Shown here piece after piece: positions 51,837 through 60,515 of a DNA stretch of 64,000 nt. The translations under genes were made by a program, and so were the position numbers. Source of the stretch: Tritrichomonas musculus (lineage: Eukaryota > Parabasalia > Tritrichomonadida > Tritrichomonadidae); NCBI GenBank assembly GCA_039105265.1, contig JAPFFF010000003.1:4216001-4280000 (forward strand). The letters run 5' to 3'. The first letter of the stretch is position 1. The number at the start of each line of letters is the position of its first letter. The notes below the pieces were generated by a model. The model saw only the letters and a program-made list of their open reading frames with translations. It was not told the DNA's origin and searched no databases.

Positions 51837-51967
51837 AAGCAGCCAGTTCCTCTTAAAACAGCTAATTTAAGCAAGCAGCCAGTTCCTCTTAAAACAGCCA
51901 ATTTAAGCAAGCAGCCAGTGCCTCTTAAAGCAGCCAATTGAAGCAAGCAGCCAGTGCCTCTTAAAGA
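51837..51967 (+). repeat. 36-bp tandem repeat, 3.6 copies
   Basis: Units start at 51837, 51873, 51909 and 51945 (AAGCAGCCAGTTCCTCTTAA, then AACAGCCAATTTAAGC). Units 3 and 4 share T-to-G and A-to-G changes. Lies inside the 773-bp element and is noticeably less AT-rich. Confidence 0.9.
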
Positions 51968-53220
51968 GTCAGCATTTAATAATTAAGATAATTCATCACG
52001 AGCATTAATCTGATCTCAACCACGCAAGACGAAAGACAACCACCAACTAAATACATAAAACCATCAATGAACGAACTGATGAAACATAAGAGTCAGCATT
52101 TAATTATTAAGATAATTCTGCACGAACGCCTTATATATTTCGTATTTATATGATTATTTCTATTTTTAATATTATATTATCCTATTTATTTATTAAAAAA
52201 GTATGATTTAATATTATTTTATATATTTTGTCCAAAATTTGAAAAATATTCTCAATTATTTTTGGTTAAATAAATGGTGAAAAAAAGCAGGTATGTTAAA
52301 ATTTACGGAACGATATTAACGTACATGTTAAAATTTACAGGCAAAAAAAATTTACCCTCAATTGAGAAAATGAAAGGTTTTATTGTGAATCAAATTAATA
52401 AAGGAAGAACTTATAGTACAATTGTAGCATAAATTCAAGCTTTAAACAACTATTTTGACGATAACAAACTAGATAATTTAACAAAAGATATAAGTTTCAA
52501 ACTTTTTAAATAAGGCATTCGGAGACATTTAAAGGGAGACACTTGTCCGAATGCAAAGCTTCCATTTGAAATAACGTGGTTTCAATTAATAATAGATAAT
52601 TATCCATTGAATATGTATGAAAATAGATTATTATTTTTCTATATGACTCTTGACTTTTCAGCTTTTTTGAGGATATCCGAATTAATGTCTTTAAAAAAAT
52701 CAGATATAAAACTATCAAGTGATGAAAAGATTCTATCTTTACATATCGAATTTTCCAAAACCGATCAATTTGGACGCGGGACCCTGACCTATATTTATTT
52801 AACAGATAAACCTTGGGGTCCGATACCATATGTCGATGTTTTAGATAATTTTGGCGATGATGAAAAAATTGTGAAGCTAACAGAATCAGCTTTAAGGCCT
52901 CGTTTACGATATTTGTTAAAAACAATTGGAGTCGTCGATTTTGATAAATATAATTAGCATTCATTCAGACGTGGAGGTGCCTTTTATTGTGGCATTAATG
53001 GTTTTCCTGATTATTTGATTAAAGCTCATGGACGTTGGAAATCGACATCTTATATAAGGTATGTATCAGTTGAAATGACCAAAGCTGGCGAAGAAGTCTC
53101 CAATGCATTACAAAATTTTTAATAAAAAATTTTTAATGTTTTATTCAAAAAGTTTGATTATTTTGTATTTAATTGAAAAAGTTGGTGCTGATATTTTTAG
53201 CTAATTATTAATTCGAAAAG

Positions 53221-53559
53221 TAGCTAGATGAGAATTTTTTTTTGTTAACCTTGTTACGTACAAAAAAATGGTAGCAAGTTGGGGGTAAGATTAAATCTAT
53301 TGATGGTTCACCTACAAATGACATATTACTTGATAGATTTTTGGGTTTCATTTTCATTGAAATAATCTGAGTAGGTTAAAAATTTTTGCACCCTAAGAGT
53401 AAGATTACAATCAAATTAGTATCAACCAAATATACATACAAAATTTGTATCTTTTATTTCATTTACATTTTTAATACCTTTCAAAAAGTTGATATATATT
53501 TTATACGATCAAAAACTTCTGATTTTTTTTTTTTTTATAAAAAAATAGTATAATATTTA
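53221..53559. other. Spacer before the P-loop protein gene
   Basis: AT-rich. TTCAAAAAGT occurs at 53480-53489, 70 bases upstream of the next start. No gene seen. Confidence 0.4.
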
Positions 53560-54837
53560 ATGGATAAAAAATTTCTTATCAATAGGTTACTCTTTGGGGG
53601 TATTGCGCTAGTTGTTGCATTAATACTGTTTGATTTCTTAAGGCCGTTTCATCGATACACAGGACAAATTCCTTATCTATTAAGCGAATCTTTTAATATT
53701 TCTCTTCGCCGCTATACACAAACACGCCCATCTCGAAATGTTTTGCTCATTACAGGAGCTCAAAAAACCGGTAAATCACGTGCCATTAACCGAATGGCAA
53801 ACGATATGGAATCAACGGGACACTTTGTTTTGAACATTGATGCTGCTCGATCATCTAACAATATATTTGACTTTTTTAAACTTATTCGTCATGAAGTTGC
53901 ATCTAGCTTAGTTCGTATGAAACAGTTTGTATCATCATCTGATCTGAAACAAATAGCAGAAATTGAAGTTCCTGGAGTTGACATAAATTCAATTATAAAT
54001 TCAATAAACCTTGGAAATTCATCATCTCCAACATCATTGATTTCTTTAGATTACTCTGTTGCACATGTTCCAATTCCCAACTTTCCAGATCCTGCATTTA
54101 CACGTCCATATTTAGCAATATGCGCAATTCTAGAAAATATATACAATCCACAGAATAAAACATTTTCTGAATGGGCTGTGCACAGATTCTTTGATGCACT
54201 TGAAATATATAGAGATGTTTTACAACCAGCTATCTTTATTCACAATATTGAAAGAATTAAATCAATAAAAACTCGAGAAGAGCCTCTTCTTGGTGTTAAA
54301 ATCATTGAAGCAGCAAAAGCAAGATTATCAAGAAGAAATCATTATGGAGATTTCGTTCCAATATTTGTCGAAATAAAAAATTCTTTAGTTAGAATCAATT
54401 TAGACAATGATGTTTTCAGGATTGTACAGACTGATACACCAAAAAACAGTTACTCATCGTTCGTTCGTAGAAATAAGGTTTTCAGAAGATCAGAGTATAA
54501 GAAAATCGTTAACCATTTTGGTTATCATATCGGAACCTTTTCTCGAATCTTTGAGGATTTGAAATACAATGTTGAACTTGATGCCTCTATCCATAACTTC
54601 CAAAATTACATCAATCATGCAGTTTATAAAATTTATGGAAAAGAATCTTCTTACTCAATAAATGAAGATAGCATTTTGAAGAAACTATGCAGGTCACAAT
54701 GCGAAATGAGAATAACAAATTCTACTGACTTTCGTGCTCTTAGACCTTTGTTTGAAAACGGATATTTACATTTGAAAAAAGGATTCCGTGTTACACCAAT
54801 GAACAAAGGTGTAACAATTGCAATATGTTCTCTTTAA
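53560..54837 (+). CDS. Membrane-anchored P-loop ATPase of unknown family
   Basis: A 425-residue protein. One hydrophobic segment at about 10-28 (LLFGGIALVVALILFDFLR) would anchor it with the bulk facing one side, with no other membrane helix. A Walker A motif follows (LLITGAQKTGKSRAINRMA, about 65-83). LQPAIFIHNIERIK near 227-240 is hydrophobic and could be the Walker B strand, but lacks the usual Asp-Asp/Glu. Downstream there are helical stretches and a C-terminal wHTH-like region (about 330-420: VNHFGYHIGTFSRIFEDLKY ... EDSILKKLC). This arrangement (P-loop NTPase plus a winged helix) recalls AAA+/STAND and archaeal MSP-type ATPases. I do not recognise the family. It may be an organelle (hydrogenosome or ER) surface ATPase. 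Confidence 0.7.
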   Translation: MDKKFLINRLLFGGIALVVALILFDFLRPFHRYTGQIPYLLSESFNISLRRYTQTRPSRNVLLITGAQKTGKSRAINRMANDMESTGHFVLNIDAARSSNNIFDFFKLIRHEVASSLVRMKQFVSSSDLKQIAEIEVPGVDINSIINSINLGNSSSPTSLISLDYSVAHVPIPNFPDPAFTRPYLAICAILENIYNPQNKTFSEWAVHRFFDALEIYRDVLQPAIFIHNIERIKSIKTREEPLLGVKIIEAAKARLSRRNHYGDFVPIFVEIKNSLVRINLDNDVFRIVQTDTPKNSYSSFVRRNKVFRRSEYKKIVNHFGYHIGTFSRIFEDLKYNVELDASIHNFQNYINHAVYKIYGKESSYSINEDSILKKLCRSQCEMRITNSTDFRALRPLFENGYLHLKKGFRVTPMNKGVTIAICSL

Positions 54838-54961
54838 ATTATAATTTTATTGTAAATTTTTTTATCTAAATTTTTTTTAAAACGAACATTAAATTTGTGA
54901 ATAATTTTTCTATATCACATTTCAGGTAAAAAATAACGGAAAAAACATTTTTTTATAACAG

Positions 54962-55714
54962 ATGGCTGATTTCGATGAAGAAGAGGATGCTTTAAATATC
55001 GGAACATATGAAGGTGAACGTGATGATGCAGGCCAGCGATCTGGTCTTGGTAAAATGACATTTAAAAACGGTGATGTTTATGAAGGAATGTACTTAAACG
55101 GTATGCGTAATGGTAAAGGTAAGTATACATGGAAGACAGGTGGTATGTATGAAGGTGAATATTTGAATCATAAGCGCCATGGCTTTGGAATAATGCATTA
55201 TCCTGACGGATCTGTCTACCAAGGAATATGGTTCGAAGGATGGCGTCATGGCAAAGGAATTTACACATATCCAAATGGCGATACATACGAAGGAGACTGG
55301 GAATATGGCAGAAGACACGGTCATGGTGTATATACAGTCGAAAAAGACGGCTCAATAATGGATGGTGAATATCGACGCGGCAGACGACACGGCTTGATGA
55401 AGTGGACTCTGAAAAGCGGGCTCATTTACACAGGAATATTTCAGAATGATCAACCTCTTGGAAGAGGAAAATGGGAGGTAGCTGGTAAAGGACTTGCCCA
55501 ACATGGTGAATACGCTAGAATTGAAGGTGAAATTGAAGAAGAAGAAGAACAACAAGAGGAAATAGAAGAAGAAGAATTAGACGAAGTTGCAGAACCAGAA
55601 GAAGAAAAAGTTACAAAAGTTCCTACTACATGGATGCCTGACGTCGAATTGTCGAGAGACTTCGACGAATTAAACCAGATACCTTCATGGTATTTGCTTC
55701 CAGTCGAAGAATGA
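54962..55714 (+). CDS. RSPH1: Radial spoke head protein 1 (RSPH1), MORN-repeat protein
   Basis: An axonemal protein of the radial spoke head, linking the central pair to the dynein arms. The 250 residues hold seven MORN repeats between about 14 and 175 (for example YEGMYLNGMRNGKGKYTW and YQGIWFEGWRHGKGIYTY). The N-terminus GTYEGERDDAGQRSGLGKM matches human RSPH1 GEYEGGRNEAGERHGRGRA, and the LAQHGEYARIEGEIEEEE end of the repeat block matches human EQHGEYRLTDMERGEEEE. A Glu-rich tail (about 185-215) is also shared, and a short C-terminal segment WMPDVELSRDFDE follows. The start is fixed by homology. TGA is the stop. Confidence 0.92.
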   Translation: MADFDEEEDALNIGTYEGERDDAGQRSGLGKMTFKNGDVYEGMYLNGMRNGKGKYTWKTGGMYEGEYLNHKRHGFGIMHYPDGSVYQGIWFEGWRHGKGIYTYPNGDTYEGDWEYGRRHGHGVYTVEKDGSIMDGEYRRGRRHGLMKWTLKSGLIYTGIFQNDQPLGRGKWEVAGKGLAQHGEYARIEGEIEEEEEQQEEIEEEELDEVAEPEEEKVTKVPTTWMPDVELSRDFDELNQIPSWYLLPVEE

Positions 55715-55876
55715 ATTAATATAATTAATATTTTGAAATACAATAAATTTTTATTTATTCATAATTTTTTTTAAATAATAACGAACATTTTTGAATGATA
55801 TAACCATATAAGAATAGAATATTTTATGAGCATATTTCAAAGTTTTCTGATAAAATTCATAAGAAAAAATCGTTAT

Positions 55877-55882
55877 TCATTT
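55877..55882 (+). promoter_or_regulatory. Initiator-like TCATTT for the LRR/IQ gene
   Basis: TCA-Y-W match one base before the ATG at 55884, implying a leader of only about five bases. Confidence 0.35.
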
Positions 55883-55883
55883 A

Positions 55884-58800
55884 ATGGAAGATGATGAACA
55901 TGTTTTAAATGAAGATTTTTTTTATGAAGCAGCTGACGTTCAAAATAAATCTACTCCTATTGAAGAAATCAAATATATAGGTATTTCAGTTCAACCATTT
56001 ACTGATATATCATTAATTTTAAAGGCTCCAAAATTAGAAATTGTTACTTTTCGCATTTGTAATTTTGAAACATTTCCACAAGAATTTTTTAGTCTACCAA
56101 ATTTAAAATCTCTTGATTTATCTGGAAACGCAATTCAAATACTCCCAGATAAAGAATCCTTTTCATTACTTCCAAATCTTCGATCATTAAATTTACAAGA
56201 TAACGGAATTTCTGAATTATCGGAGGTATTCAAAATTAGTGGTGCTCCAAACATTAGGCAACTTTCATTATCTGGAAATGTTTGTATTTCTCAAAATGAT
56301 TCATTTAACTTAATCACAAAAGAGTTTAAAAAGCTGGTAGTTTTAAATGATTTAATCATTACTAGTCAGCATCGAGGGTTTATCGATAACATGGCGGTTT
56401 TTGATAGCAATTCCTGCCTTCCTTCATCCAAAACAGATGATTTCTTTTTTCTTTATGTTAAGTATATGCACGCATCAAACAATGAACGCTATGTTCGCCG
56501 TTCAAATGCAGAGTATTTTTGTATTAATCGAGTTATTCGAAGATACTCAGCAGCAGAAAAAATTCAAAGTGTTTTTCGTGGCTTTATGTCAAGAATGCGA
56601 TATACGAAAATTCTTCATTCTGCTCTTAATCTACAATCTTTTTTAAAATTATGGTATTTCAAGCGACTGACAGCAGTAAATCGCATTCGGAGCTGCTTTT
56701 TACACTTTAGGATGAGACAAATAATCAAACAGGTTAGATCAATAAGGACAATTCAATCTTCTTGGCGACGTAAAAAATCAAGAGAATATACAGCAGTTGA
56801 AGTTTTTTTTTATAATGGTTCATATAGCATTATAATTCCACAGAATAATCTCGAGAAAATAAAAAATTTCCTCAAAGCAAATAAATTAGAAGAGCCAAAA
56901 TCTATTGTTGAAACTCCTTATAAGTTGATACGAACAAAAGAAGCCAAGAAGGTCCCATTTCCAGGATCCCCAATTATTTATTATAGTTGTGATGACTCTT
57001 TGGTTGCAAGAATATGCCATAATAATAATATTCCAAAAAATTCCACAATATGGTGTAGTCATGATCATAGTGCTATGAAAGGGAGGAAAAAAGTAACACA
57101 GTATGGTATTAATTATACCCGGCAATGCCCTTTTGCGTCAATACCAATGATTAAAATCATTGTTCCTAAAAAGTCATTAAAGTTAAAAAAATATGATACA
57201 TTTGTAAAGTTAAATTATTATGACAGAGAAAAATTTGCAAAAGTGATTTATTCAATTTTGAAATCTGATATTAATTTGACTCTTTATCCAGAACGAAATT
57301 TAGTCATAACTGCAGCCAAAATAACAATTCAATCATCTTTTAGAACTTTTATAGAACGTCTTAAAAATTTTAGAGACATCAAACAACAAGCAATTGAAAA
57401 ACGTGCTTTGTCATGCATACGATATAGTTTAAAAACACAGATTATTCATCGATGTGTTAGTCATATTTCAAATACAATTAAATATTATAATTCATTACCA
57501 CGATCGACCACATTTTATATTCCATATCAATACTACTCTTCTTTAATATCAATGAAAAAGAAATATGATGTTGATTTCGGCTTTGCCTCTGATAAATCAC
57601 TTATATTAGAAAAAAATTCACCCGACGGATTTTTAAAAAAAATAATTCCAACAGGTAGAATAGTTTTTGCCTTAAGCGACTTACCTAGTATTGTAAATGT
57701 TGGTGTTATTAGCTCAAAAGTTCAATCATCATCATTTTCTATCCCAATTCCAATGAAATATGTTAAAAGATATAAAATTATGAGATTAACTTACATAACA
57801 CCTGAAGAAGCTAAAAGAAGATTAACACTTTTTGCTTGGATGACTAATAAATTTGACATTATTATGACAGAAAGAGAAGTTCTTGAATTTTGTTGTGCAA
57901 ACGTTATCCATTCATGCTGGAGAGGCTACTCATATAGAAGAAGATTAGTTCATATTCTGATCCAAATGGGATCACTTTTTGATCATTCTAAACTCTTTAA
58001 GAGAATGAATTTTAAAGGCCGTAACCAATATTACTTTAGGAAACTTTCAATGCTTGGTGATTCCAATTCTAAAGATAAGGGCCAAGTTTTACAGGAACCT
58101 TTGAGCAGTGACCCTATTGAATCAATTCATGAACTTAGACATGATTACAGACCATGGGAAAGACAACTTAAAGATTTTAGAGAAACTATTCATAACGAGA
58201 ATAAATATAAAACTATTCAACCTGACCAAATCCCAAAGAATTTCGAAAAAAATGACAGGGATAACGATGATGTAGAAAATAGTAAAGAAATTTCTCCAAG
58301 TGCACTAAACATTGGTTTAAAAACTGCAAATGATTTACCTGAAATAAAAACGATCAAAATACCATCAAAAAGTGCATTGAATTATAATAGGAATTATAAC
58401 ATTATAGGCGTTGATACAAATAAAGGAAGGCATTCTAATATAGAAAATCCAAAATTAAACAACAATCTTCTCTATCAAAAAACTCAGAATTTTGATAATA
58501 AAAAGTATTTAAATCAAAATGAATCATCATCAACAAAAACAGAAAAAAATCCAACTATTTCATCCGATAAAGATCAAGCAAAAGGTACTCATTCTGACGA
58601 AAAAGATTTTAAAATAATTGAAGTTGAAGAAAAAAATGAAGATGAAGATGACTTTAATAATGATTTTGACTTTTTAAAAAATAAAAAGCAACTTTCAAAT
58701 AAATTTAACTTATCTTCTTCAAATGCCAAAAAGGATAAGTTTAAATTTCTTCAATCCCATTCACAACTTACCCTCCCTGTCAATTATAATGCCATTTTAA

Positions 58801-60095
58801 AGGATGAAAATAATAAATATAATTTAAAATCAAATCGTACCAATAACAATGATAAAAGTCAATCTAGAATAATTGATGATCCATTATTATCTTCACTTGA
58901 TAATGAACTTGATGAAAATCCAAGATTAATGGCACCATTTTTCACTGGATCACCAAAGAGGAAAGTGAGAGACTCAAAAGATGATGAAAGTGATGATTCG
59001 GATAATAATAATTACAACAATAATCACAAATTTCTTAGTCAAAATAGATTCAAGTCATCCAAAAGTGCATTTTCACTTTATGACACTTCTTTTGACATAC
59101 AATTTTTTATTAAAGAAGACAAACCCCAAGAAGATCAAATTAATGATCAAGTTAGTGACGAAATGCCTCCCTTGAAATCCACCCATTCATCTCAAAGAAC
59201 TAAGAATATCATTCAAGAATTAGTTAAGATTGCTTTTTCCAAACTTTCACGTCTTCATCACCTTGGATTAATTATTGTAAGTAGCGCTGCTGTTGACAAT
59301 TCAATTGAAAAGAATCGTCAAATTGCAATCGAAGCTCGTGAAGATCTAGAAAAGAAAAGAACTGAAAATGACATGAAAAAGAACACTTTATCTAATGAAA
59401 CTCATCAAAGAGCTCAAATTGAGCATTCATTACTTCTCGAACAGATCCAAGATCAACGCGAAATGGCCAAAAAAGAAAGAACAAAACGAGTTAAAGAGAT
59501 TAAAGATGAGCAAAAATCTAAACGAGATAAATATATTCAATCACAAAGTTTTGGACAAAATTTCGTCAACATGGCAAGAGTCATTTCTCATAAAGCAGAG
59601 ATGAGCAAGAAAGGATTTTACATGAAAAACTCACCAATATTCACAAAATCATCATCAGTACTTTCTAATTCTTTGTCTTGTGGAAATAGAAAACAACAAA
59701 TGGTTCAAAGAAAAGTTGTTTCTTCACTAAGACAATCAAATATTGAAACAAAAAATGCTTTGAAAGAGTTCAATGATGAACTTGAAAAACAGAGAAGAAG
59801 ATTGACACTTCTTGATAAGATGCTTCTAGAAAAGAAAAGGAAAAAGAATTTGGATTCTAAAACTGAAAGATTGAATGCTTTATACGAAGAAAAAAGAAAA
59901 GATAAAGAAAGGAGGAAATTGATGAAAACTCAAAAAGATAAAAATTCGGCTTATATTCCACCTGTTCCAGTTACACAAGTTCAAGAAGATGAAACTGAAT
60001 CAGCTGCTAGGAATATTGGATCTTATATGGGAGCAAACCTTGGAATTTTAGAATCTCATCTTCTTATAGATATTATTAGTAGTATTATTCAATAA
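55884..60095 (+). CDS. Large LRR and IQ-motif protein (LRRIQ1-like), probably cytoskeletal
   Basis: A 1,403-residue protein. Four leucine-rich repeats lie at about 48-145 (LPNLKSLDLSGNAIQILP, LPNLRSLNLQDNGISELS, APNIRQLSLSGNVCI). A cluster of IQ motifs follows at about 220-300 (AAEKIQSVFRGFMSRMRY, NRIRSCFLHFRMRQI, IRTIQSSWRRKKSREY), with single IQ motifs near 477 and 670 (ANVIHSCWRGYSYRRRL). IQ motifs bind calmodulin or centrin. The region from about 760 to 1,120 is N/K/D/S-rich and disordered. The C-terminal 230 residues are a highly charged coiled coil (REMAKKERTKRVKEIKDEQK). LRR plus IQ proteins such as LRRIQ1 and CEP97 act on axonemes and centrosomes, and its place next to RSPH1 fits a flagellar role. 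It is not otherwise assignable. Confidence 0.8.
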   Translation: MEDDEHVLNEDFFYEAADVQNKSTPIEEIKYIGISVQPFTDISLILKAPKLEIVTFRICNFETFPQEFFSLPNLKSLDLSGNAIQILPDKESFSLLPNLRSLNLQDNGISELSEVFKISGAPNIRQLSLSGNVCISQNDSFNLITKEFKKLVVLNDLIITSQHRGFIDNMAVFDSNSCLPSSKTDDFFFLYVKYMHASNNERYVRRSNAEYFCINRVIRRYSAAEKIQSVFRGFMSRMRYTKILHSALNLQSFLKLWYFKRLTAVNRIRSCFLHFRMRQIIKQVRSIRTIQSSWRRKKSREYTAVEVFFYNGSYSIIIPQNNLEKIKNFLKANKLEEPKSIVETPYKLIRTKEAKKVPFPGSPIIYYSCDDSLVARICHNNNIPKNSTIWCSHDHSAMKGRKKVTQYGINYTRQCPFASIPMIKIIVPKKSLKLKKYDTFVKLNYYDREKFAKVIYSILKSDINLTLYPERNLVITAAKITIQSSFRTFIERLKNFRDIKQQAIEKRALSCIRYSLKTQIIHRCVSHISNTIKYYNSLPRSTTFYIPYQYYSSLISMKKKYDVDFGFASDKSLILEKNSPDGFLKKIIPTGRIVFALSDLPSIVNVGVISSKVQSSSFSIPIPMKYVKRYKIMRLTYITPEEAKRRLTLFAWMTNKFDIIMTEREVLEFCCANVIHSCWRGYSYRRRLVHILIQMGSLFDHSKLFKRMNFKGRNQYYFRKLSMLGDSNSKDKGQVLQEPLSSDPIESIHELRHDYRPWERQLKDFRETIHNENKYKTIQPDQIPKNFEKNDRDNDDVENSKEISPSALNIGLKTANDLPEIKTIKIPSKSALNYNRNYNIIGVDTNKGRHSNIENPKLNNNLLYQKTQNFDNKKYLNQNESSSTKTEKNPTISSDKDQAKGTHSDEKDFKIIEVEEKNEDEDDFNNDFDFLKNKKQLSNKFNLSSSNAKKDKFKFLQSHSQLTLPVNYNAILKDENNKYNLKSNRTNNNDKSQSRIIDDPLLSSLDNELDENPRLMAPFFTGSPKRKVRDSKDDESDDSDNNNYNNNHKFLSQNRFKSSKSAFSLYDTSFDIQFFIKEDKPQEDQINDQVSDEMPPLKSTHSSQRTKNIIQELVKIAFSKLSRLHHLGLIIVSSAAVDNSIEKNRQIAIEAREDLEKKRTENDMKKNTLSNETHQRAQIEHSLLLEQIQDQREMAKKERTKRVKEIKDEQKSKRDKYIQSQSFGQNFVNMARVISHKAEMSKKGFYMKNSPIFTKSSSVLSNSLSCGNRKQQMVQRKVVSSLRQSNIETKNALKEFNDELEKQRRRLTLLDKMLLEKKRKKNLDSKTERLNALYEEKRKDKERRKLMKTQKDKNSAYIPPVPVTQVQEDETESAARNIGSYMGANLGILESHLLIDIISSIIQ

Positions 60096-60272
60096 ATTTT
60101 GTTTTTATTTTGTTATTTTATAAAATTTTATTCATTTATTCAGTATATGGATCAACTAAAGTATAGTTAGTCTTTTCTGAAGAACATTCAAAAAGTGGAA
60201 ATCATTCAGAAAAAATAATCTAAATAAAATAATTGAAAAAACAAATATTTTTTTTTTATTTTTACATATTTA

Positions 60273-60366
60273 TTACCGAGACTACATACCGCCTAGCGGG
60301 CGTCGAGCGAGGCTGAGCGAAGCGAAGCCGAGTCGAGACCCCGCGGCTGGCGGTAAGAATCGGTAA
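60273..60366. repeat. 94-bp GC-rich inverted-repeat islet
   Basis: Outer inverted arms TTACCGA ... TCGGTAA and inner arms TACCGCC ... GGCGGTA enclose a core of about 60 bases (GCGGGCGTCGAGCGAGGCTG, then AGCGAAGCGAAGCCGAGTCG) that is far richer in GC than anything nearby. It could fold as a hairpin. No coding potential. Confidence 0.7.
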
Positions 60367-60494
60367 ATTTCTGGCAACATAATTGCTATATTTCATTAAT
60401 TTTTTATTTGTATGGATAAAGACGTTTATGAAGAGAAAATTTAATTCTATTCAATTTTGATAAGAATAGAGATTTTTGATAGAATTTGGTTTTT

Positions 60495-60500
60495 TCATAA
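60495..60500 (+). promoter_or_regulatory. Initiator-like TCATAA for the CARMIL-like gene
   Basis: TCA-Y-W match 16 bases before the ATG at 60516. Confidence 0.35.
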
Positions 60501-60515
60501 AAAATAAACAGGCAA

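Larger units (their letters stand above)
51584..52356. mobile_element. 773-bp non-autonomous inverted-repeat element with 8-bp target duplication (hAT-like)
   Basis: Inverted ends of about 45 bases start GGTAAATTTTTTTT and contain GTAAATTTTAACATGTACGT. They are flanked by the 8-bp direct repeat CTCAATTG (51576-51583 and 52357-52364), which was part of the recombinase coding sequence. The interior has no gene but holds two tandem-repeat families and the 29-bp word GAGTCAGCATTTAATAATTA near 51966 and again, slightly changed, near 52091. Confidence 0.75.
51430..53122 (+). pseudogene. Tyrosine recombinase (phage-integrase fold), broken
   Basis: N-terminal SAM-like core-binding region: FSAENLSASSKRTYASRMKV. 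The catalytic domain keeps all the family landmarks: Arg of box I in FSAFLRISELMSLKKSDI, Lys of the beta-hairpin in EFSKTDQFGRG, HSFRRGGAF (HxxR), then HGRWKSTSYIRYVSV with the late His/Trp and the nucleophile Tyr. The gene is interrupted by a 773-bp insertion and has a few breaks besides, so it is inactive here. There is no GCR1_C or zinc-finger extension and no adjoining reverse transcriptase. A cellular (XerC-like) origin is unlikely given the flanking repeats. Confidence 0.75.
51330..53220 (+). mobile_element. Tyrosine-recombinase element with about 80-bp inverted terminal repeats (interrupted)
   Basis: The 84 bases at 51330-51413 match the reverse complement of 53141-53220 with roughly 88% identity (shared core ATATCAGC-CCAACTTTTTCA, then ATAATCAAA and TTTTTGAATAA). 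Between them lies one gene, a tyrosine recombinase, whose ATG is 17 bases from the left repeat and whose stop is 18 bases from the right one. Without the 773-bp insertion at 51584-52356 the element would be only about 1.1 kb. Cryptons have a tyrosine recombinase but no terminal inverted repeats, and DIRS/Ngaro elements carry a reverse transcriptase, which is absent here. The gene is broken. Confidence 0.7.
60096..60515. other. Intergenic spacer with a GC-rich islet
   Basis: AT-rich apart from the GC islet at 60273-60366. TTCAAAAAGT occurs at 60187-60196. Confidence 0.5.

Noticed and set aside
52506-52964. 152-codon minus frame
   Set aside because: Antisense of the tyrosine recombinase, whose catalytic motifs are on the plus strand.
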